Part shown: positions 17,347 through 24,526 of the stretch, in pieces
Layout: every line of letters begins with the position of its first letter
Numbering within the stretch: position 1 is the first letter of the stretch
Assembly: GCF_000717715.1 (NCBI RefSeq)
Contig: NZ_JOAI01000084.1
Span: forward strand, 1-39,502
Source of the DNA: Streptomyces sp. NRRL B-24484
Lineage (GTDB): Bacteria; Actinomycetota; Actinomycetes; Streptomycetales; Streptomycetaceae
DNA: 39,502 bases
Direction: 5' to 3'
Notes under the pieces: generated by a model
Seen by the model: the letters and a program-made list of their open reading frames with translations, nothing else
Database searches by the model: none
What the model was told of the DNA's origin: nothing
Program-made: the position numbers and the translations under genes

Positions 17347-17760
17347 CTACTCGGCGTAGGGCTGGTCGGTTCCCTGGGCGCTGTAGCCGAGGCTCCAGAT
17401 GTAGCCGTCCGGGTCGGCGAAGGTGCCGCCGTAGCCGCCCCATGGCAGGGCGCCGGCGGGCTTGAGGATCGTGGCGCCGGCCTTCTCGGCCTCTGCCATG
17501 ATCTCGTCGACCCGCGTCTGGCTGCGGACGACGTAGGTGAGAACCAGTCCGCTGAAGCCGCTGCCTTCCGGGCCGGTGCCCACCTGGTCGGCCAGGCCTT
17601 CGCGGCTGTAGAAGCCGACGGGCGAGGCGCCGTCCGACTCGAAGAACACCGAGATGCCGAAGTCGTTCTGGATCTTCCAGCCGAGTCCCTCGGTGTAGAA
17701 CTGCTTGGCCCGGTCCATGTCCCGGACGCCGAGAAGGATCGAGCTGACGTGTGCCTTCAT
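17347..17760 (-). CDS. VOC (glyoxalase/bleomycin-resistance fold) protein
   Basis: 137 residues with the paired beta-alpha-beta-beta-beta plan of the vicinal-oxygen-chelate family: VSSILLGVRDMDRAKQFYTE, GLGWKIQNDF, then GLVLTYVVRSQTRVDEIMAE and GGTFADPDGYIWSLGY at the end. In metal-dependent members the PDG-x-x-W turn is usually followed by Glu; here it reads WSLGY, so classical metal binding may be lost. Aagga precedes the ATG at 17758-17760. The AhpD-like gene lies upstream in the same direction but 466 bp away, so the two probably have separate promoters. Substrate unknown. Confidence 0.8.
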   Translation of the reverse strand: MKAHVSSILLGVRDMDRAKQFYTEGLGWKIQNDFGISVFFESDGASPVGFYSREGLADQVGTGPEGSGFSGLVLTYVVRSQTRVDEIMAEAEKAGATILKPAGALPWGGYGGTFADPDGYIWSLGYSAQGTDQPYAE

Positions 17761-18226
17761 GTCTTTCTCCTTGTGCATGGTGGTTACGTGGTGCCTGTGG
17801 GGGTGGTCGTGTGCCCGGCCGGGCATCGGGCAGGGCCCGGAAGCCGCCCCGGCGGGTGTGTTCGCCGGTGAGACGGAGACCGGTCGCGAGCGTGGTGCTG
17901 TCCGGTCCTGCCGGAGGCCGAGGCCGTCGGCAACGGCAACGGCGGCCACCCGGCGGCCGCCGCCGACGTCCTGCCGCAGGGCGGCCTAGTGGCGAGGAGG
18001 CGCCGCGGGGTCTGCTGGATGTTCTCGGCCCTCCGACAGCAGAGCGGCCCGGCCCTGCCGGTGTCGGCGGGAGGTTCAATCTGTTGGCTCTGGCCCGACG
18101 CATGAGACCGGCGTGCCGGATTCGGCCGGTGGGCCGCACCGGCGGCCGGCCGTCCGGCATTGGTACCGCGTTTTCGGGCAGTGGTTGGGCGTGGCCTTGT
18201 GCCGGTTCGTGGTGAGGGTGGGTGGA
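17761..18226. other. 466-bp gap without a recognisable gene
   Basis: No frame in either strand has both a ribosome site and protein-like character. The open frames are Arg/Pro-rich shadows. The right-hand part presumably holds the 3' end of the AhpD transcript, and the left-hand part the VOC promoter. No clear hairpin was found. Confidence 0.4.
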
Positions 18227-18688
18227 TCAGCCCCAGGAGGTGCCAGCTGGCTCGCGGACCACGGAGTTGAGGCGGTTGAAGAAGTTGGTGACGCCGATCA
18301 GCAGGATCAGCGCGGAGAGCTGCTCCTCGTCGTAGTGGCCGCGCAGGCGGTCCCACAGTTCGTCGGGCACCGCGTCCTTGGAACGGTCGGCCAGTCTGGT
18401 GGCCTGTTCGGCGAGTTCGAGTGCGGCGCGTTCGGCGTCGGTGTAGAACGGGGCCTCCCGCCAGGCGGCGACCGCGGCGATCCGATCCTCGCTCTCGCCC
18501 GCCTTGCGCAGGTTCTGCACGTGGGCGTGGACGCAGGCGCTGCAGCCGTTGAGCTGGCTGGCGCGGAGCGCGACGATCTCCTGCAGCTCGTGCGTGATTC
18601 CGCCCTGGCCGACGGCCTTGATGATGCTGCCGATGCCCTTCATCGCGTCGGGCAGGACGAACGCGGGGTTCCTCATGCGTGGTTCCAT
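18227..18688 (-). CDS. AhpD-like carboxymuconolactone decarboxylase-family protein
   Basis: 153 residues. The family's redox motif is complete: Cys49-x-x-Cys52 with His56 (NGCSACVHAH) in an all-helical frame, with preceding ELQEIVALRASQ. This is the AhpD-like branch, whose cysteine pair reduces peroxides or serves as a thiol peroxidase partner; decarboxylase activity is not implied. The ATG at 18686-18688 follows aagg; an ATG four codons later is also possible. It is divergent from a LysR-type gene with a short shared gap, the classic layout of a regulator with its target, so LysR control is likely. Confidence 0.85.
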   Translation of the reverse strand: MEPRMRNPAFVLPDAMKGIGSIIKAVGQGGITHELQEIVALRASQLNGCSACVHAHVQNLRKAGESEDRIAAVAAWREAPFYTDAERAALELAEQATRLADRSKDAVPDELWDRLRGHYDEEQLSALILLIGVTNFFNRLNSVVREPAGTSWG

Positions 18689-18717
18689 GTCGTCCAGCCT
18701 TGCGGCGCACCGTCATC

Positions 18718-18745
18718 CGATCAACGTAAACTTCCGCGCTGATCG
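18718..18745. promoter_or_regulatory. Candidate LysR-type operator
   Basis: cgatca at 18718-18723 and tgatcg at 18740-18745 form an inverted repeat with 16 bases between, in the gap between the divergent AhpD-like and LysR genes. Place and symmetry fit a LysR binding site, although the standard T-N11-A core is not clear. Confidence 0.4.
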
Positions 18746-18784
18746 ACAACCGTGGGGTTATCGGTCGAGGACACGGGGGGCGAA

Positions 18785-19672
18785 GTGGAATTCCGGGACA
18801 TCGAGATCTTCCTGGTGCTCGCCGAGGAGTTGCACTTCGGCCGGGCCGCCGAACGTCTGCGCGTATCCCAGGCGCGAGTCAGCCAGGCCCTCAAGAAGCA
18901 GGAGCGCCGGATCGGTGCCGTGCTGTTCGAGCGCACCAGTCGTACGGTCCGGCTGACCGAAGTCGGCCGGCAACTGCGCGACGATCTGCTGCCGGTGTAC
19001 ACGGGTCTGCACGAGTCGCTGGAGCGGGCCAGGATGGCCGGGCGGGGCGTGACCGGGCGGCTGCGGGTCGGCATGATGCCGTTCAACATCGTCGACCTGC
19101 ACCACTACTGGCGTGCGTTCCGCAGGCGCCATCCCCGGTGGGAGCTGCAGATCAGACCGGCGCCGTACGCCGACCCGTTCGGCGCGCTGCGCGACGGCGA
19201 CATGGACGTTTTCGTCGCCTGGCTTCCGGTGGAGGAAGCGGATCTGACCGTCGGTCCGGCACTGCTCGCAGACCGTCGGGTGCTGGCCGTGGCCGACCAC
19301 CACGAGCTCGCCGGGCGCGACACCGCGCCGCTGGAGGCGTTCGCGGATTTCGCGCACGCCACCACCACCGGTGTTCCGGGCTACTGGGAGGACAGCTACC
19401 TGCCCTTCCACACTCCGGGCGGCCGTGCCATCGAGCGTCCCCATCTGGTGCGAGGCCCGGACGAGTTGATCAGCCTGATCTCGATGGGCGACATCGTGCA
19501 GACCTTCCCCGGCCACGTGACCCGGTACTGGGGCATGCCGAACATCCGATGGCTGCCGGTGCCCGATCTGGCCACCCTCAGCTACGTGCTGGTCTGGCGC
19601 GGCGAGGCCGAGAACGACGCGATCCGCGCGCTCGCCGACACCGTACGCGACCTGGGCACGCTCGTGCTCTGA
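18785..19672 (+). CDS. LysR-family transcriptional regulator
   Basis: 295 residues from GTG 18785, chosen because VEFRDIEIFLVLAEELHFGR is the normal LysR N-terminus and a run of G precedes it; GTG 18752 is a longer alternative. The winged helix-turn-helix spans about residues 3-62 (RAAERLRVSQARVSQALKKQ, ERRIGAVLFERTSRTVRLTE). A linker and a substrate-binding domain follow (LRVGMMPFNIVDLHHYW onward). It should bind the gap shared with the AhpD-like gene and respond to an unknown small ligand. Length and domains are complete. Confidence 0.9.
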   Translation: MEFRDIEIFLVLAEELHFGRAAERLRVSQARVSQALKKQERRIGAVLFERTSRTVRLTEVGRQLRDDLLPVYTGLHESLERARMAGRGVTGRLRVGMMPFNIVDLHHYWRAFRRRHPRWELQIRPAPYADPFGALRDGDMDVFVAWLPVEEADLTVGPALLADRRVLAVADHHELAGRDTAPLEAFADFAHATTTGVPGYWEDSYLPFHTPGGRAIERPHLVRGPDELISLISMGDIVQTFPGHVTRYWGMPNIRWLPVPDLATLSYVLVWRGEAENDAIRALADTVRDLGTLVL

Positions 19673-19979
19673 TCCGTGCCTGTGCCTGATGATCAGAAAC
19701 AGGCGATACCCGCCCGGGCCTGCCGTAGCTGGACTGACCCGTGGTCAGGGGCTGGCCCCGCTCGCAGGTCCACGGTCGGACCACCGCCACCCGACCGTGC
19801 TCGACCGTGCTCGACCGGCCGGTGACCTCCCCGACCACCGCACTGACACCGTGGGCCGAAACCGGCTCTGTCGCTGATCTTGTGACGTTGTAGGCGGCCG
19901 AGGGACGCCGCGCGGCTACGGCCGGGCCGAGTGCGGACACCTGCCCTGGTCTGTCGTTGCGGAGTCGTAGGCTCTCGCC
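19673..19979. other. 307-bp gap, nothing recognised
   Basis: The stretch is rich in short cgaccg/ccgacc repeats (19770-19830, including ctcgaccgtg twice in a row at about 19801-19818). It has no frame with a ribosome site. It presumably holds the 3' end of the LysR transcript and the promoter of the next gene. Confidence 0.4.
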
Positions 19980-20630
19980 ATGTTTTCGCGACCAGTTGCG
20001 GGGGCGCGCGGCCCCTATGAGGCGGCGTTCTTGCCGCGGCTGACCCTGACGCTCCGGGCAGCGGACGAGCCCATTACCGCGCCGGTCGCGAAGCTCGGCG
20101 GCGACCCGGTCTGGCTCGACGAGCCCTGCTGGCCACTTGATCCGGTCACTGCCCGTCCTCTGGTGTTCGTCGGCCAGTTTCCGGTGCCTGGGGACGAGCT
20201 CCGACTCGCGTACCTCTTTGTCGGAGAGGACGGCCGCATCATGGGGGGCCTCGGCCCGCAGGACGGCGACGGGCTGCTGCTTGTGCAGCCTGGCGGCCGG
20301 ATCCCGCCGTTCGCGTCCATCGGAGATCCCGACACCCGCGGTCGAACCCTGTGGCGGTGGGGCCCCGCCGAAGAGGAGATCCCCGTCGAGTTCTACGTGG
20401 ACTTCGCGACAGTGCCGGATCACCTCGAGCGGCAGGTGGCCCGCGACGTGGCGTGGGAGGCGTTCATGCGCGGCGACAGTCCTGACGACATCGACTTCTT
20501 CGGCGCCGACCTGGGGGAGTATCTCGGCGGGACTGCATCATTCCCGAACACAACAGCGCAGGTCGAAGAGCCGTGGCTCTTCTTCATCCGGCTCCAGGAC
20601 AGCCCTGACGACGGGGACGGGTGGCGGTGA
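19980..20630 (+). pseudogene. DUF1963 (YwqG-like) protein, C-terminus missing
   Basis: The frame is a good DUF1963 protein: KLGGDPVWLDEPCWPLDP, LVFVGQFPVPGDELRLAYLF, DGLLLVQPGG and EPWLFFIRLQDS follow in the usual order. After DDGDGWR the frame ends at 20630, where the family normally continues with a glycine-rich strand and a tryptophan-containing end. Exactly there the sequence passes into an unrelated leftward fragment that is also found near 26060-26330. The gene has therefore lost its last few dozen residues at a recombination junction. Whether the shortened protein folds is unknown; no enzymatic activity is established for the family. Confidence 0.65.
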
Positions 20631-20631
20631 G

Positions 20632-20890
20632 GGCGGCGTGGTGGCGGGCGAGCTGCTCGCGGGCGTGGGCGCGGGCGTCGGTCTCCGGGCGCTGGTTCTC
20701 TTCGGCCGCGGTGGGCCGGCCTTGTTGGGCTCGCGGAGCCAGCCTCGGTGTCCGTGGAAGCACTGGTCGCGATCGGCGGTGAGGTGGGCTGCGGCTTGGT
20801 CGAGTGTGACTTCAGGGGCGATGGCGTGGTCGCGCATCTGTTGGCGGAGTTGCTGGTATTTGGGGTTGTCGGTGAGTGGTGGCGTGATCG
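20632..20890 (-). pseudogene. Decayed small gene, copy 1 (frameshifted)
   Basis: Read leftward: TPPLTDNPKYQQLRQQMRDH, AIAPEVTLDQAAAHLTADRD, QCFHGHRGWLREP. After a frame change come RPTAAEENQRPETDARAHAR and EQLARHHAAL. The same protein, clearly homologous along its length, is encoded at 26058-26330. Judged by the two copies together, the intact protein was a soluble, helix-rich protein of roughly 100 residues of unknown function. Here a frameshift near 20720 separates its halves, and no start codon with a ribosome site is evident. Confidence 0.5.
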
Positions 20891-21054
20891 GGGTGGGGGA
20901 CCGGTCCCCTCGCTCGGCGGGGCTGGCACTGTCGGCTGCTGCCGGTAGGGCGGAAGGCGGACGCGACCGTGACGTGCGCCACTTCGGGCTCCACGGTGCA
21001 GCATTCGACGGCATCGGGTCGTCGTGGAGACGGGATCACTTGAGGAGGGGTGCG

Positions 21055-21081
21055 ATGCAGACATCGGCGAGCAGCCAATGA
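21055..21081 (+). promoter_or_regulatory. Eight-codon leader ORF overlapping the sigma start
   Basis: The strong ribosome site gaggagggg (21043-21051) is followed by ATG 21055, which encodes only MQTSASSQ before TGA at 21079-21081. That stop overlaps the ATG of the sigma gene (ATGA at 21078-21081). The sigma ATG itself has no good ribosome site, so translation is probably coupled through this short leader. A longer sigma protein from GTG 21024 is the alternative. Confidence 0.45.
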
Positions 21082-21629
21082 GGCTCTTCGGACGCGGTGC
21101 ACGGAGCCGGCGGATCGACTTCGTGGAGTTCGTCGAACAGCGCTCGGCAGCGCTGTTCCGGACCGCCTATGTATTGACGGGACATCGGGAAATGGCGGAG
21201 GACCTGCTGCAGGAGGCTCTGGAACGGGCCTGCCGGCACTGGAACCGGGTCGCGGTGGCGGACTCGCCGGAGGCGTACGTCCGCCGGATCGTCGTGAACC
21301 TCGCGAACGACCGATGGCGCAGCCTGCGGCGCGGCGGGGAGCACGCCGACGTGGACCTCGACGCGCGGCCGGATGCGCGGGACCCCTATCGGGCGGTGGA
21401 GGTGCGCGATGAACTCCTGCAGGCCCTGCACGCGCTGCCGATCGGGATGCGCACGGTGGTCGTGCTGCGCTACCTGCACGACCTGGACGACCTGGAGATA
21501 GCCGAGACGCTGGGCGTCTCACCCGGAACCGTCCGCTCCCAACTCGCCCGCGGACTGGCCAAGCTGCGCGCGCGTGCCGCAGCGGACACCCACCCGGCCG
21601 CCCTGCCGCACTTCGGAGGTGCGCGATGA
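21078..21629 (+). CDS. ECF (SigE-type, SIG41-like) RNA polymerase sigma factor
   Basis: 183 residues. Region 2 is clear: VEQRSAALFRTAYVLTGHRE, AEDLLQEALERACRHWNRV, AYVRRIVVNLANDRWRSLRR. Region 4 ends the protein: LPIGMRTVVVLRYLHDLDDL, then the helix-turn-helix ETLGVSPGTVRSQLARGLAK. This is the common actinobacterial SigE-like group. Its stop overlaps the start of the PASTA-domain membrane protein (ATGA at 21626-21629), so both are made from one message. The partner likely acts as membrane-bound modulator or sensor. The target promoters are unknown. Confidence 0.9.
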   Translation: MRLFGRGARSRRIDFVEFVEQRSAALFRTAYVLTGHREMAEDLLQEALERACRHWNRVAVADSPEAYVRRIVVNLANDRWRSLRRGGEHADVDLDARPDARDPYRAVEVRDELLQALHALPIGMRTVVVLRYLHDLDDLEIAETLGVSPGTVRSQLARGLAKLRARAAADTHPAALPHFGGAR

Positions 21630-22210
21630 CCCCGCCCCTGCCCGACGGCCGGCCCGACTCCGGCCCTGGCCAGGGCTCGGACTCGGACTTCGGAAGGACA
21701 CTGATCCAGGCGATGAACGGTTTCGCCGGCCAGGCCCCCGCGCCCGTCTTCGACGCCGGTTCCATGGTCCGCCGGACCCGCCGCAGGCGTACTCTGCTCG
21801 CGGTCGCGGCCTCCGCGGCCGCCGTGGCCGTCCTGGCCGGTTGGGCCTTCGCCCTACCCCACGGCGGCGGGCTGTCCCGGACTCCCCCGGCCTCCGGTCC
21901 GAGTACCACCACCTCGCCCCTCCCCGCGTCCGGCACGTCCTCGCCCGCCCCGACCGGTTCACCGTCGGCGCCCGGCCACGGCACCCCTCCCCGTCCCGGC
22001 GGGCCCCCCGTTCCCGTCCCCATCGTGGTCGGCACCGACCGGGCACAGGCCGAGGCCGTACTGGCCGCCGTGGGACTGAAGCCCGAGGTACGCCTGCTCA
22101 CCGACCGGTCCAAGCCCACCGGAACAGTGATCGCCAGCCAGCCTGCGGCAGGCACGGTCGTGACCCCCGGCACTACGGTGCGCCTGTCCGTCACCACCGA
22201 CCACCCCTGA
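21626..22210 (+). CDS. Membrane protein with one PASTA domain, sigma-factor partner
   Basis: 194 residues: a cytoplasmic N-terminal part of about 50 residues, one membrane helix (RTLLAVAASAAAVAVLAGWA, about 54-76), a Pro/Ser/Thr-rich linker, and a C-terminal PASTA domain (VPIVVGTDRAQAEAVLAAVG ... GTVVTPGTTVRLSVT). PASTA domains bind cell-wall fragments in Ser/Thr kinases and penicillin-binding proteins, so sensing of wall status is plausible. Genes coupled to SigE-like factors often encode anti-sigma-like membrane proteins, but no zinc-type anti-sigma motif is visible. The four-base overlap with the sigma gene supports joint function. Confidence 0.8.
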   Translation: MTPPLPDGRPDSGPGQGSDSDFGRTLIQAMNGFAGQAPAPVFDAGSMVRRTRRRRTLLAVAASAAAVAVLAGWAFALPHGGGLSRTPPASGPSTTTSPLPASGTSSPAPTGSPSAPGHGTPPRPGGPPVPVPIVVGTDRAQAEAVLAAVGLKPEVRLLTDRSKPTGTVIASQPAAGTVVTPGTTVRLSVTTDHP

Positions 22211-22254
22211 AACAACCAACGCTGCAGGGCGCCGTACGGCGGCGGATGTCCGTG

Positions 22255-22279
22255 GCGCCGTGGCCTCCCGTCACGGCGC
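22255..22279 (+). terminator. 8-bp hairpin after the sigma-PASTA operon
   Basis: gcgccgtg at 22255-22262 pairs with cacggcgc at 22272-22279 around a 9-nt loop, about 45 bases past the PASTA gene stop. It is a plausible operon terminator. A second GC hairpin follows at about 22280-22300. Confidence 0.45.
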
Positions 22280-22359
22280 GCCGGCAGCGTCGGGCCGCTG
22301 CCGGCGCGGGGGCGGCGGATCGAGGTCGGCGGTTCTCATGTCTGGCCGCCGCACAAACC

Positions 22360-22439
22360 GTTGGCTCCGCACCCGCGGAGATGGCTCGGTCCGCAGCTCG
22401 GTTTCGAACGGTCTGCCCGGTACTTGCAGGGATAGCTCC
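22360..22439 (+). CRISPR. Relic of a CRISPR array, two degenerate repeats
   Basis: 22360-22388 (gttggctccgcacccgcgga, then gatggctcg) matches the 29-nt repeat of the array at 26428-26694 at 25 of 29 positions. 22411-22439, ending gcagggatagctcc, matches at about 22 of 29. Only 22 bases separate them, less than a normal spacer of 32-33. It is a decayed piece of the same repeat type, too degraded to function. Confidence 0.5.
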
Positions 22440-22520
22440 CAGGCGGCCAGCGGCACGTCGTCAACAACGGTTTTTTACTACCCCAGACGCAACGGCACCG
22501 CCACGTACATGCACTACCTG

Positions 22521-22850
22521 TCAGGCCGCCCGGAGAGATCGGAAGTGGCCGAGGAAGTCCTCGGCGTCGCCCTGCCCACCGTACTGCTGCTGCAGGACGG
22601 TGCGGAGGTCCTCGGAGACCACGACGAGCGAGGGGATGGAGCGGCGGGTGCCGCCGAGAGCTTGCTCGCCGTAGGAGATGGCAGCCTCGAGGTTGCCGGC
22701 GCGGGCGGCGACGACGCCGAGAGTGACCCGGGCCACGGCGTTGCGCATAGGTGCGCGTTCGGTGCCGTCGTAGTCGGTGCTCGCCTGCAGGACCTCGCGG
22801 GCGAGCTGCTCAGCAAGCCAGTCCTTGCCGACACGGCGGTAGCAGTCCAT
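22521..22850 (-). pseudogene. C-terminal fragment of an HTH/TPR-type regulatory protein
   Basis: The frame reads MDCYRRVGKDWLAEQLAREV, then RAPMRNAVARVTLGVVAARA, LEAAISYGEQALGG and LVVVSEDLRTVLQQQYG. This matches the TPR-bearing C-terminus of a widespread Streptomyces group of helix-turn-helix regulators, whose N-terminal part is missing here. Sixteen bases upstream the sequence turns into CRISPR-type repeats, so the 5' part has been replaced. An ATG at 22848-22850 exists, but the product would lack the DNA-binding domain. Confidence 0.5.
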
Positions 22851-22865
22851 CCGCTAGCTCTTCCT

Positions 22866-23177
22866 GACGGGACCCCCGCGCGCGGGGAGGACCTGGCGGC
22901 CTTCCGGTCCGGGGTGCGGATCGGCTGACCCCTGCTCGCGCGGGGAGGACCGCAGCCACCGGGCCATCTCGGTGACCTGCAACGGCTGACCCCGCTCGCG
23001 CGGGGAGGACCGCAGCCACCGGGCCATCTCTGACCCCGCTCGCGCGGGGAGGACTCCGTCCACGCCATCCCGTCGCGCAGCTCCACCGGCTGACCCCCGT
23101 TCGAGCAGGGTCAGCCGCGGTACACCGGGCCGCCGCGGAAGGGGCTGTGGTCCTCCCCGCGCGAGCGGGTGCCAGCC
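22866..23177 (-). CRISPR. Short type I-E-like CRISPR array, degenerate, no cas genes nearby
   Basis: Repeats of 24-28 nt, with the core gctcgcgcggggaggac on the plus strand, lie at 22866-22892 (diverged), 22923-22950, 22984-23010, 23031-23054 and 23088-23113 (diverged). Spacers are about 30, 33, 20 and 33 nt. Read on the minus strand, the repeat starts gtcctccccgcgcgagcggg, the usual GC palindrome of I-E repeats. Spacers 2 and 3 share their first 20 bases, so one unit was duplicated and then shortened. A further repeat in opposite orientation lies at 23150-23177. No cas gene occurs in the window, so any activity would depend on proteins encoded elsewhere. Confidence 0.75.
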
Positions 23178-23248
23178 GCGGCGCGTACGAGGGCTCTCCG
23201 AGGGTATTTCGAAGAGGTCACTGTGGATGTTCGTTGGCGGGGTGGGGG

Positions 23249-23782
23249 ATGGGCGAGGGTGGGGATGTCGAGGGCGAGCGGCCGGAAGAGGTCGGGCCCG
23301 CACCGTGGCTGGTGCTGGCCTGCTTGATCGGGCTGATTCTGGCCTACGCCGTGCTGGCGAACTTCAGCGGCGAGCTGCGGGCGGCGCTGTGGGGCGATCC
23401 GGGGACCGTGACCGAAGTCGCCTGCCAGACGTACGACGCCACCGTCGCGAACGCCGGAACGTCGACGGCCTGCTCGGGCACCTTCACCCCCGAAGGCGGC
23501 GGCTCGTCGTTCCACGTCACCGTCGAGGGCGACGTCCGCTCGCAACCGGTCCGTGCACGCCTGGTGGACGGCACATCCGGCACCGCGTACGTCTCACCGA
23601 CGCTCTGGTCGGGGGTGCTCCCGGTGGGGATCGCCCTCCTCCTTGCCGGTGTGCCCGGGGCGGTGGCGGTGGAGTACGCGCGCCACGTCCGGGCACGGCG
23701 CGTGAGGCCGGCCCCGCCCGGCAGGGCCGGTCTGCAACGGCCGGCTCCGGCGGCGGACGACCCGGGGCTTTCGGACTTCTGA
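23249..23782 (+). CDS. Two-pass membrane protein, 177 residues
   Basis: ATG 23249 follows gggtggggg and begins MGEGGDVEGERPEEVGPAPW. A first membrane segment (WLVLACLIGLILAYAVLANF) leads to an outer domain of about 100 residues with two cysteines (VACQTYDATV and TACSGTF) that may form a disulfide. A second segment (GVLPVGIALLLAGVPGAVAV) is followed by an Arg/Pro-rich cytoplasmic tail. This plan occurs in many Streptomyces membrane proteins of unknown role, and no family can be named. Its 5' region directly borders an inverted CRISPR-type repeat, so its promoter may overlap that element. Confidence 0.6.
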   Translation: MGEGGDVEGERPEEVGPAPWLVLACLIGLILAYAVLANFSGELRAALWGDPGTVTEVACQTYDATVANAGTSTACSGTFTPEGGGSSFHVTVEGDVRSQPVRARLVDGTSGTAYVSPTLWSGVLPVGIALLLAGVPGAVAVEYARHVRARRVRPAPPGRAGLQRPAPAADDPGLSDF

Positions 23783-23878
23783 TCGCACCGCCCGGACAGA
23801 ACCGGACAATACCTACGCCCGAAACTGCCCGCGGCTGCCTAAAACCGGCATCGAACGCCCTCTCAGTTGCTTGTTGCG

Positions 23879-24427
23879 CTACCGGCGCAGCGCTGCTGGG
23901 TCGAGGTCGAATAGGAATGGGTCGGTGAGTGCGGTGGTTTCGCCGGCTTGGACGAGGCGGTCGACGTAGGTTCCGCGTTCGAGGTAGAGGCGCGGGGCGG
24001 GGTCGAGTCCGAGGCGCCAGTGGTGCGGGATGCCGGCCGCGGCGTACAGGGCGGTCTTGAGCACGGTGTCGCTCATGCGCGTGGATGGCGTGGTGATCTC
24101 GATCGCGACTACGACGGCACCGGCGTCCAGCGCGCTGGTGGCTTCGGCGGCCGCGGCTGCGTCGGCAATGATTAGGTCCGGGATCAGCAGACCGTCGGGC
24201 ATGAGCACAGGGACTGCGGGCAGCACCTCGAGCGGCGCAGCCCCAGCTTCTGCTGCTTGGGCGAGCCGGGCGGCGAGTGCGGACCGGGCGCGCTGGTGTG
24301 GGACGTCGGGGTTCGCGCTGACCAGCAGGGTTCCGCCCGCCAACTCGATCTGGGAAGTGGCCTCGGGCAGGGCCAGGACATTGTCGACGGTCCAGGGCCC
24401 GATGTGGCCGCTGAGTAGCGCGGCCAC
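23879..24427 (-). CDS. Uma2-family (DUF820) PD-(D/E)xK-fold protein
   Basis: 182 residues with the family order: PWTVDNVLALPEATSQIELA near the N-terminus, GTLLVSANPDVPHQRARSAL, the Pro-Asp pair at 83-84 (IPDLIIAD), Glu110 in VVVAIEITTPSTR, and YAAAGIPHHWRLGLD. The PD...ExT pattern is the nuclease-like active-site set of this restriction-endonuclease fold. The N-terminal position that usually reads YELVDG is IELAGG here. Cellular function of the family is not settled. The start is GTG 24425-24427 and it is divergent from the kinase-like gene at 24527, with 99 bp between. Confidence 0.8.
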   Translation of the reverse strand: MAALLSGHIGPWTVDNVLALPEATSQIELAGGTLLVSANPDVPHQRARSALAARLAQAAEAGAAPLEVLPAVPVLMPDGLLIPDLIIADAAAAAEATSALDAGAVVVAIEITTPSTRMSDTVLKTALYAAAGIPHHWRLGLDPAPRLYLERGTYVDRLVQAGETTALTDPFLFDLDPAALRR

Positions 24428-24526
24428 CGATTCGTGCGTCCGAAGCTGACGTTGCTGCTGCCCGGCTCACCCCGAGCCGGAGCATAATCAGGTGAGCTTG
24501 GATCGGCAGGTTGGCAGGATGCCGGG

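Noticed and set aside
22514..23303. Minus-strand frames over the CRISPR cluster with repeated SSPRERG strings
   Set aside because: The strings are translations of the CRISPR repeats, not protein motifs.
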